Shown: positions 16,624 through 24,092 of the stretch, piece after piece
Layout of the letters: each line of letters begins with the position of its first letter
How positions within the stretch are numbered: the stretch's first letter is position 1
NCBI GenBank assembly: GCA_902786925.1
Contig: CADAEK010000013.1
Location: 1 to 64,000 of the forward strand
DNA length: 64,000 nucleotides
Direction of reading: 5' to 3'
Source: an uncultured Bacteroidales bacterium
Lineage (GTDB): Bacteria; Bacteroidota; Bacteroidia; Bacteroidales; Bacteroidaceae
Notes under the pieces: model-generated
The model's database searches: none
Told to the model about the DNA's origin: nothing
Seen by the model: the letters and a program-made list of their open reading frames with translations, nothing else
Translations under genes and position numbers: made by a program

Positions 16624-19077
16624 ATGGGAAAGAAAAACAAAGGACTCATGAAGTCCAGCATCAACAAACGCGAACTCACCCAGCAGGTGATAGAATTTTT
16701 CGAGAATCACAAAGGACGCGTGTTCTCGCTCAAAAGCCTCTTTAGCGAAATGGGACTCACTAAGCACCCACTGCGCATGCTCTGTGTGGACATTCTCAAC
16801 GAACTGCTTGAGCAAGGCTACATCACTCAAAACCGCGAAGGTGGCATCTTGTTTGGTGGCATTTCCCACACGGCCGAAGGCACCTTTACCCGCACCAACA
16901 GTGGACGCTGCTTTGTAGATACAGATGAGGGCGTGGGTATCGCTATCCATGAAGAGGATTCCCGTCATGCATTGCCTGGCGACCGCGTGAAAGTGAGCAT
17001 CCTCGCTAAACGCCGCGGTGACAGCAAACTGCATGGAGCTGTGACTGAGATATTGAAGCGCACCGAAAAGCCTTTCATCGGTACGATACAGCTACAAAAC
17101 ACGGTGGCCTTCCTCATCACGCCTTCAGAAATGCAACGCGACATCGTCATACCGATGGAGAAACTGAAGGGCGCCAAGAATGGCGACAAAGTTGTGGTAC
17201 GTGTCAGCGACTGGCCTTTGAATGCCCGCAACCCCATCGGAGAGGTGATTGATGTGCTGGGCGCTGAAGGCGAAAACAATACTGAGATGCACGCCATTCT
17301 GGCTGAATACGGCTTGCCCTACAAATACCCTGAGGAAGTGGAAGCTGCAGCCAACCGCATGGACGCAGGCATCACACCCGAAGAAATCGCACAGCGAGAA
17401 GACTTGCGCGACACCTTCACAATCACCATCGACCCACGCGACGCCAAAGACTTTGACGACGCCATCTCCATCAAGTCTCTGAAAGAGGGACTTTGGGAAG
17501 TGGGTGTACACATCGCCGATGTGAGCCACTATGTGCAGGAAGGTTCTATCATCGACAAAGAGGCTCAGCAACGTGCCACATCTATTTATCTGGTGGACAG
17601 AACCATTCCGATGTTGCCTGAACACCTCTGCAACCAACTCTGTTCTCTCCGGCCCGATGAGGAGAAACTGACGTTCTCCGTCATCTTCGAGATGAACGAC
17701 GAAGCCGAAGTGCTGCGCCACCGCATTCTCCACACGGTTATCAAGAGTAATCGCCGATACACTTATGAGGAAGTGCAGTATCTGCTGGAACAAAACGGCG
17801 AAGCCCGTGAATGCGAGCTGATTCGCCAAGGCCAAGCTACGCCTACACAACCTATTCCAGCACAGGAAGTACTGCCCGATACTGAGCTGAATGCTTTCCG
17901 CGACCAGCTTCCCCCTATCGACCCAGCCTCCTTGCCGGTCACACCAGTGCCTGCCGACCACCGAAAAGGAGAGAACGCAGACCTGCTCATCACGCTGAAC
18001 CGCATGGCCCACATGCTGCGCGACAAACGCTTCAAAGAGGGTGCCATCAACTTTGACCGCGAGGAACCTCGATTCGAGATTGACGAGCACGGCAAACCTC
18101 TCCGCGTCTATTTCAAGCAAGCTAAGGATGCTAACAAGCTGGTGGAGGAGTTCATGCTGCTGGCCAACCGCACAGTGGCTGAAAGCGTGGGCATCACCAA
18201 GAAAGGCGAAAAGCCCAAGACGCTCCCCTACCGTATCCACGACATGCCCGACTCCAACAAACTGGACAATCTGGCGGCTATGGCTTCCCGCTTTGGCTTC
18301 CACCTCCAAACTCAAGGCAAGAAAACCGATGTGGCCAAGAGCCTCAACACATTGCTGAAGGACGTGCGAGGCAACCGCATTCAGAACCTCATTGAAATGG
18401 CATCGCTTCGCGCTATGCAGAAGGCGGTCTATTCCACCTACAATATCGGACACTACGGATTGGGCTTTGACTACTATACGCATTTCACATCCCCCATCCG
18501 ACGCTACCCTGACCTGATGGTGCACCGCCTGCTGACCCGCTACGCACAAGGCAGCACTTCTGCTTCACAAAAGAAATACGAAGGGCTCTGCGAACACTCC
18601 TCACAGATGGAACAACTCGCTGCCAGTGCCGAACGAGCAAGCATCAAGTACAAGCAAGTGGAATTCATGTCGGACAAACTCGGCGAGGAGTTCGACGCCC
18701 ACATCAGCGGTGTGACTGAATTTGGCATTTATGCGGAGATTGACGAGAACCACTGCGAAGGACTCATTGCTATCCGCTATCTGGGTGACGAAGCTTTCGA
18801 CTTCGACGACAAGAACTATTGCCTCGTCGGGCGACAAACTCACCACCGCTTCTCATTGGGAGACCCCATCCGCATCCGCATGGCTCACGCAGACCTCTTC
18901 CGCAAACAGCTCGACTACGAATTGGTGGACCACGAATCGTCTATCGGTCCTTCTAAGCCCACCTTCTACGAGACCTTCATCCAGACGAAAAAGACTGATA
19001 AGCCCAAACATACAGGAAAGGCTCCTAAACGTAACAAAAAAGAGAAACATGGCGGGCACAAGAGCAAACGTCATTAA
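16624..19077 (+). CDS. rnr: Ribonuclease R
   Basis: 817 residues from MGKKNKGLMKSS at 16624. An upstream TTG at 16597 lies inside the promoter and cannot be the start. A 3'-5' exoribonuclease that degrades structured RNA. Domain order: winged-helix region (about 20-80), cold-shock domains, RNB catalytic domain with TITIDPRDAKDFDDAIS and HFTSPIRRYPDLMVHR, S1 domain (EEFDAHISGVTEFGIYAEI), then a Lys-rich tail. A Pro/Gln-rich stretch at about residues 392-448 interrupts the RNB domain between YTYEEVQYLLEQ and LLITLNRMAHMLRDKRF and looks like an insertion. Likely cotranscribed with the next two genes. Confidence 0.96.
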   Translation: MGKKNKGLMKSSINKRELTQQVIEFFENHKGRVFSLKSLFSEMGLTKHPLRMLCVDILNELLEQGYITQNREGGILFGGISHTAEGTFTRTNSGRCFVDTDEGVGIAIHEEDSRHALPGDRVKVSILAKRRGDSKLHGAVTEILKRTEKPFIGTIQLQNTVAFLITPSEMQRDIVIPMEKLKGAKNGDKVVVRVSDWPLNARNPIGEVIDVLGAEGENNTEMHAILAEYGLPYKYPEEVEAAANRMDAGITPEEIAQREDLRDTFTITIDPRDAKDFDDAISIKSLKEGLWEVGVHIADVSHYVQEGSIIDKEAQQRATSIYLVDRTIPMLPEHLCNQLCSLRPDEEKLTFSVIFEMNDEAEVLRHRILHTVIKSNRRYTYEEVQYLLEQNGEARECELIRQGQATPTQPIPAQEVLPDTELNAFRDQLPPIDPASLPVTPVPADHRKGENADLLITLNRMAHMLRDKRFKEGAINFDREEPRFEIDEHGKPLRVYFKQAKDANKLVEEFMLLANRTVAESVGITKKGEKPKTLPYRIHDMPDSNKLDNLAAMASRFGFHLQTQGKKTDVAKSLNTLLKDVRGNRIQNLIEMASLRAMQKAVYSTYNIGHYGLGFDYYTHFTSPIRRYPDLMVHRLLTRYAQGSTSASQKKYEGLCEHSSQMEQLAASAERASIKYKQVEFMSDKLGEEFDAHISGVTEFGIYAEIDENHCEGLIAIRYLGDEAFDFDDKNYCLVGRQTHHRFSLGDPIRIRMAHADLFRKQLDYELVDHESSIGPSKPTFYETFIQTKKTDKPKHTGKAPKRNKKEKHGGHKSKRH

Positions 19078-19096
19078 CTGCTGAACGAAACACGTC

Positions 19097-19771
19097 ATGG
19101 CTTTCATTATGAGACAAAAAACGATTCATGCAGCACTCCAGCGGCTCTTCATAGCCGCTGTTCTGCTGATTTCACCTCTCCTCGCGCAAGCACAGCAAAT
19201 CAAGGCTGATGCTGCCACTGACCATGCCATGACCGGAGAACCTATCTTCAGCCACGCACTCTACTACACGGGCATGGTGGAATACGAAGGCGAGATGATA
19301 CCCAGCTTTATGTACAGCGACTTCTACGTCTTTCGTCCACTCATCTTCAAGAATGCCGCACAAGCCCGCAAATACTATAAGATAGCCAACAACATCAAGA
19401 AGGTATATCCCATCGCTTGCGAGATACAGCAGACCGTCAACCGCACCATTGCCCACATGGACTCACTACCCACCAAGCGAGAAAAGGACGCCTATCTCAA
19501 ACAGCAGGAAAAAGAGCTCAAGGCCCAATATTACCCACGCCTCAAGAAACTGACCTTCGCGCAAGGAAAACTCCTTATCAAACTCATTGACCGACAATGC
19601 GACATGACAGGATATGAACTCATCAAGAAATACATGGGCAGTTTCAAGGCTGGCTTCTACAACGCATTTGCATCCCTTTTTGGCGCAAGCCTCAAAAAGG
19701 AGTATGACGCAGAAGTGGACGACCGCCTCACCGAACGGGCAATCCTGCTCATTGAAAGTGGACAATTATGA
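19097..19771 (+). CDS. DUF4294 domain protein, exported
   Basis: 224 residues with a signal peptide (RLFIAAVLLISPLLAQAQ); the start may be the ATG at 19097 or four codons later. The mature part carries the DUF4294 pattern, including FYVFRPLIFKNAAQARKYYK, VYPIACEIQQTVNRT and LKKLTFAQGKLLIKLIDRQ, a helical domain specific to Bacteroidota. Function is unknown. It lies 20 bases after rnr, and its stop overlaps the start of the methyltransferase by four bases (ATGA). Confidence 0.88.
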   Translation: MAFIMRQKTIHAALQRLFIAAVLLISPLLAQAQQIKADAATDHAMTGEPIFSHALYYTGMVEYEGEMIPSFMYSDFYVFRPLIFKNAAQARKYYKIANNIKKVYPIACEIQQTVNRTIAHMDSLPTKREKDAYLKQQEKELKAQYYPRLKKLTFAQGKLLIKLIDRQCDMTGYELIKKYMGSFKAGFYNAFASLFGASLKKEYDAEVDDRLTERAILLIESGQL

Positions 19772-20340
19772 GAAAGCTGAAAATCACTGAAATGGGACGC
19801 ATGAACGTAGAAGAGTTCCGCGTTTCACAAAAGATGCCCCTCGTCGTTGTGCTTGACGACGTGCGCAGCATGTACAATGTCGGCAGCGTATTCCGTACAG
19901 CCGACGCGTTCCGTGTCGAAGCCATATACCTGTGTGGCATCACGGCACAACCACCACATCCTGAAATTCACAAGACAGCGCTCGGAGCTGAAGACACCGT
20001 AGCCTGGCAGCATTTCCCCACAGCCCTTGATGCAGTCGAAGCGCTAAAACAACAAGGCTACACCGTCTATTCCATCGAGCAGTGTGAAGGTTCAACCCTG
20101 CTTAATAAGCTCCAGATTCCTAACAGCCAACAACCCACTGTCAACTGTCAACTGTCAACTGTCAACTCCAAATATGCCATCATTCTCGGCAATGAAGTAA
20201 AAGGTGTTCACCAGGAAGTGGTTGACGCATCAGACGGTTGCATAGAGATTCCCCAATTTGGAACGAAACACTCTCTCAACGTAAGCACTACGGCTGGCAT
20301 CGTTATTTGGGAATTTGCCCAGCGTCTGCTTATTCCTTAA
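19768..20340 (+). CDS. TrmH/SpoU family RNA 2'-O-methyltransferase
   Basis: 190 residues. The SPOUT motifs are complete: YNVGSVFRTADAF (motif 1), AIILGNEVKGVHQEVV (motif 2) and HSLNVSTTAGIVIWEF (motif 3), which build the knotted SAM site. The target is probably tRNA or rRNA; the subfamily cannot be fixed. Before motif 2 there is an added low-complexity stretch (PNSQQPTVNCQLSTVNSK) encoded by four copies of the heptamer CTGTCAA. ATGA overlap with the preceding gene. Confidence 0.92.
   Translation: MRKLKITEMGRMNVEEFRVSQKMPLVVVLDDVRSMYNVGSVFRTADAFRVEAIYLCGITAQPPHPEIHKTALGAEDTVAWQHFPTALDAVEALKQQGYTVYSIEQCEGSTLLNKLQIPNSQQPTVNCQLSTVNSKYAIILGNEVKGVHQEVVDASDGCIEIPQFGTKHSLNVSTTAGIVIWEFAQRLLIP
20138..20165 (+). 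repeat. Heptamer tandem repeat CTGTCAA x4 inside a gene
   Basis: Four exact copies of CTGTCAA within the SpoU methyltransferase gene. Because seven is not a multiple of three, gain or loss of one copy would shift the frame before motifs 2 and 3. Confidence 0.85.
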
Positions 20341-20489
20341 AGGAAATGTTACGAATCTAATATAATCTGAAACATATACAGAAGGGGAAGCTCTTTCCTT
20401 TCACTAACTTTGCACAGTTCTTATTAACATGAGAGGTGTGCCCTCTCTTATTTTCTACTTTTACTACTATTTATCTAACCATTCACAAA

Positions 20490-22541
20490 ATGAGAAAAAC
20501 GGTACTGACTTCTATGCTGCTGATGGCTCTCCATGGAGCGGCACAGAATCCGGTCATCCGCAATCAGTTTACGGCTGACCCCACCGCTAGGGTTTTCAAC
20601 AACAAAATTTATCTCTATCCGTCACACGACATCAACGAGCCGGATCCTGCTCCTGAAGGGATGCGCAAGGATTGGTTCTGCATGGCCGACTATCATGTTT
20701 TCTCTTCAGAGAACTTGACTGACTGGACAGATCATGGTATCATCATCACACAGAATAAAGTGCCTTGGGTACAACCCGACTCTTATTCGATGTGGGCACC
20801 AGACTGCGTGTACAAAGACGGAAAGTACTACTTCTACTTCCCTTCCACCCCTAAAGGTGGACGAGGCTTTGCTATCGGAGTGGCTACCGCCGACAACCCC
20901 GAAGGGCCTTTCACCTGCGAACCAGAGCCTATCAAGGGTGTGTCGGGCATTGACCCCTGTGTGCTTGTGGACGACGATGGCCAGGCATACATCTACTGGT
21001 CCGGCATGGGTATTCGTGGTGCCAAGCTGAAAAGCAACATGAAAGAAATTGATGGCGAGATGCAAGAGATTGCTTTTCCACAACGCCCAGGAAACAATGC
21101 GCCTGCCGGCAGCATGAAAGTAGCAGGGCACAACATGGAAGGTCTGCCTGACGGTTTCAAGGAAGGTCCATTCGCTTTCAAGCGTGGCGATTGGTACTAC
21201 CTCACATTCCCATGGGTACGCGGTGATACCAGCAATGGGCAGAACCCTACTGAGACCCTTGCTTACTCTATGTCCAAGAGTCCTCTGGGTCCTTGGGAAT
21301 TCAAGGGCATCATCATGGCTGAACATGCGAATAAGTGCTGGACCAACCATCACAGCCTTGTGGAGTATAAGGGTCAGTGGTACTTGTTCTATCACCACAA
21401 CGACCTCTCGCTCCAGAACGACAAACGCCGTTCTGTCTGCATCGACAAAGTCAGCTTCAATGCCGATGGTACCATCAAGGAAGTGCTGCCCACCATGCGT
21501 GGCGTAGGCATCAACCAGGCAACGGAGAAAATCGAGATTGACCGCTTCAGCACCGCCAGCGTAGGCGTCAGCACCCAATATGTGGACACGACCAACTGTA
21601 TGCTGGGCTCTTGTGTCACATTACCATCGAAGGGCAGTTGGATGAAATACAATGATGTGGACTTCAGCTGCATCACCGACGGTTATGTCATCATCAGCGC
21701 AAAGGCCAATGCCAACACCGAGTTCTGCATCCGCGAGAACAACGCTAAAGGCAAGGTACTGGCAAGAGTGAAGATGACTGTGCTGAACGAGCAAGGCCGC
21801 TTCCGCCGTGATATGAGTGGACAGTGGATGACCCTGACAACTCCATTGGAATATACGCCAAAGGGAGTGGCAAACGTGGTCATCACCTGCGAAGATAAAG
21901 AAGTGACTGTAGATTGGCTGCTGTTCAAGAACCGTCCCAAGTACTTCAAGCCTTCATTTGATGCTTCCACACCAGCAACACCCGATGAACAAGGCTTCAT
22001 ACGCCGCTGGCTGTTGCTGGAACCCATCAAACAGGACATCCGTTCTAATGTCGTCTTCACCAACACTTGGTTGCGCGAGGCTTTTGCCAAGACCTACTTC
22101 AAGAATCAGATGGACATCCTGCCTAAGAACGGGCAGAAGGTGAAGTCTGGCCAGCAAACACTGGCTTGGCATGCACTCGAAAGCGAGAACTACAACATCA
22201 AGCTCTTCCGCTTTGCTGAGCGTTGGGGCCAACAGACTTATGGTTCACTCTTCTGGGCAGTGACCATCATCGACTGTGACGAGGACATTCCTAATGTACG
22301 CCTGGCAGTGGGTTCCAATGGTGCGTCCATGTGGTGGCTCAATGGCGAGGAGGCACTCCTGCTGGAAGGCGACCGACGCATGGTGGAAGACGATGGCGTG
22401 TCACCACGACTCACGCTGAAGAAAGGACGCAACATCCTGCGTGGCGCCGTCATCAACGGCCCTGGACTGAGCGACATGTGTATCCGCTTCATCGACGAGA
22501 AAGGCAACCCTGTAAAGAACTATTCAATCAAAGCACAATAA
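20490..22541 (+). CDS. Glycoside hydrolase family 43 protein with C-terminal modules
   Basis: 683 residues from MRKTVLTSMLLMALHGAAQN at 20490 (signal peptide). The five-bladed propeller spans about 20-320. Likely catalytic acids are visible: Asp in FTADPTARVF (general base), Asp in GIDPCVLVDDDG (pKa modulator) and Glu in FKEGPFAFKRGDWYYL (general acid). After it come a CBM6-like beta domain (about 370-500) and a further beta domain with YGSLFWAVTIIDCDED. GH43 enzymes remove arabinose or xylose from plant arabinoxylan or arabinan. The next gene starts 1 base after the stop. A -7 box TAACTTTG is at 20405-20412. Confidence 0.92.
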   Translation: MRKTVLTSMLLMALHGAAQNPVIRNQFTADPTARVFNNKIYLYPSHDINEPDPAPEGMRKDWFCMADYHVFSSENLTDWTDHGIIITQNKVPWVQPDSYSMWAPDCVYKDGKYYFYFPSTPKGGRGFAIGVATADNPEGPFTCEPEPIKGVSGIDPCVLVDDDGQAYIYWSGMGIRGAKLKSNMKEIDGEMQEIAFPQRPGNNAPAGSMKVAGHNMEGLPDGFKEGPFAFKRGDWYYLTFPWVRGDTSNGQNPTETLAYSMSKSPLGPWEFKGIIMAEHANKCWTNHHSLVEYKGQWYLFYHHNDLSLQNDKRRSVCIDKVSFNADGTIKEVLPTMRGVGINQATEKIEIDRFSTASVGVSTQYVDTTNCMLGSCVTLPSKGSWMKYNDVDFSCITDGYVIISAKANANTEFCIRENNAKGKVLARVKMTVLNEQGRFRRDMSGQWMTLTTPLEYTPKGVANVVITCEDKEVTVDWLLFKNRPKYFKPSFDASTPATPDEQGFIRRWLLLEPIKQDIRSNVVFTNTWLREAFAKTYFKNQMDILPKNGQKVKSGQQTLAWHALESENYNIKLFRFAERWGQQTYGSLFWAVTIIDCDEDIPNVRLAVGSNGASMWWLNGEEALLLEGDRRMVEDDGVSPRLTLKKGRNILRGAVINGPGLSDMCIRFIDEKGNPVKNYSIKAQ

Positions 22542-22542
22542 T

Positions 22543-24006
22543 ATGAAAACGACATATCTGATAGGTTTATCCATCATCTTCTCTCATTTATCATTCAGCC
22601 CTGTGAGGGCACAAAGTGGCGCACCCTACATCCACGACCCTTCCACGCTGGCAGAGTGTGACGGCAAGTACTACACCTTCGGAACAGGAGGTGGAGGCAT
22701 CATCACCGACGATGGCTGGTCATGGCACGGTGGTGCAGAGCGTCCCGGTGGAGGTGCAGCTCCCGACGTGCTCAAGATTGGCGACCGTTACCTCGTCATC
22801 TACGGAGCCACAGGCGGTGGCTTAGGCGGTGGACACAACGGTCGAATCCTGACCATGTGGAACAAGACACTCGACCCCAAGAGCCCCGACTTCAAATACA
22901 CCGAAGCCATTGAGGTAGCAGCATCCGACGGCATGGAAGACCAAGACGCCATTGACCCAGGACTCTTGCTCGATCCCACGACAGGACGCCTTTGGGCAAG
23001 TTACGGCACCTACTTCGGCACCATTCGCCTGATTGAGCTCGACCCCAAGACTGGCGCACGTGTCAAAGGCAACAAGGAGAAAGACATCGCAATCGACTGC
23101 GAAGCCACCGACCTTATCTATCGAGACGGATGGTACTACCTGTTAGGAACTCACGGCACTTGCTGTGATGGCGTCAACTCCACCTACAACATTGTGGTGG
23201 GACGTTCCAAGAAAGTTACGGGTCCATATATAGATAATGTGGGACGCGACATGTTCCATGGCGGTGGCAAGATGGTCATTGCAGCAGGCGACCGTGTGTG
23301 CGGTCCTGGCCACTTCGGTCGCACCATCATCGACGAAGGCGTAGAGATTATGTCCTGCCACTACGAGGCCGACTTCAACCAAGGCGGCCGCAGCGTGCTC
23401 GGCATTCGTCCTCTGCTGTGGAAAAACGGCTGGCCCTATGCAGGCGAACGCTTCAAGGAAGGCACATACGAAATCGAGTCACAGCGTCGCGGCTATGCCC
23501 TCGAACTCACCGTAGACTTCGTTCGTATGCAGCAGGAACGTGCAGCATGGTTCCGTGCCGAAGACCAGCAGAAGCCCGTTGTGCCTGTGGCGAATCAGAA
23601 ACTGGAAGACGTCATCAGTACATGGCCTACGGGCGAGATACCTGTCCGCACGAGCGACTACATGTTCCGTCCTCACCAGAGATGGACCATCACGGCTGTG
23701 CCAGAGGCAGGTGGCTATCTGAGCAACCCCTACTTCAAGATTACCATTGCAGGCACCAACCGCGCACTGGCCGCTACGGCCAGCAAGGACGTGACCACCG
23801 TGCCAGAGTTTACTGGAGCTGACGAGCAGCTGTGGCGCATTGAGCAGCTCACCGATGGTACCTTCCGCATCATGCCAAAGGTCATCCCTGGCATGGAAGG
23901 CATCAACAAGAAGTTCTGCCTTTACTCCATCGCCGACAGCACACCAACACTTGCAGAATATGACTTCCAAAGCGACAACTCAAAATGGGCTTTCCGCAAT
24001 CATTAA
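22543..24006 (+). CDS. Glycoside hydrolase family 43, arabinanase-like, with lectin-like tail
   Basis: 487 residues; signal peptide ending SPVRAQS. Catalytic acids are placed in YIHDPSTLAECDGKYYTF (Asp), QDAIDPGLLLDPTTGRLW (Asp) and IAIDCEATDLIYRDGWYY (Glu). The HGTCCDGVNSTYNIVVGRS segment matches endo-1,5-arabinanase-type members. Residues about 370-480 form a separate beta region (RWTITAVPEAGGYLSNPYF...LWRIEQLTDGTFRI) resembling ricin-type lectin repeats. The likely substrate is arabinan or arabinoxylan side chains. Cotranscribed with the previous GH43; the strong hairpin at 24023-24073 ends the unit. Confidence 0.9.
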   Translation: MKTTYLIGLSIIFSHLSFSPVRAQSGAPYIHDPSTLAECDGKYYTFGTGGGGIITDDGWSWHGGAERPGGGAAPDVLKIGDRYLVIYGATGGGLGGGHNGRILTMWNKTLDPKSPDFKYTEAIEVAASDGMEDQDAIDPGLLLDPTTGRLWASYGTYFGTIRLIELDPKTGARVKGNKEKDIAIDCEATDLIYRDGWYYLLGTHGTCCDGVNSTYNIVVGRSKKVTGPYIDNVGRDMFHGGGKMVIAAGDRVCGPGHFGRTIIDEGVEIMSCHYEADFNQGGRSVLGIRPLLWKNGWPYAGERFKEGTYEIESQRRGYALELTVDFVRMQQERAAWFRAEDQQKPVVPVANQKLEDVISTWPTGEIPVRTSDYMFRPHQRWTITAVPEAGGYLSNPYFKITIAGTNRALAATASKDVTTVPEFTGADEQLWRIEQLTDGTFRIMPKVIPGMEGINKKFCLYSIADSTPTLAEYDFQSDNSKWAFRNH

Positions 24007-24022
24007 TATATTGACATAGCTA

Positions 24023-24073
24023 CATAAAGAGTCCCGCCCTATTTGTTCTCCAAACAGGGCGGGACTCTTTATG
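24023..24073. terminator. Bidirectional terminator between GH43 and GH3 genes
   Basis: A long hairpin with arms 24023-24044 and 24051-24073 (core AAAGAGTCCCGCCCT / AGGGCGGGACTCTTT) is flanked by A- and T-rich ends. It serves both converging genes. Confidence 0.9.
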
Positions 24074-24092
24074 TTAGCATTGCTTCATTCTG

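Noticed and set aside
17125-18549. 474-codon minus-strand frame inside rnr
   Set aside because: Pure antisense shadow; rnr motifs are all on the plus strand.
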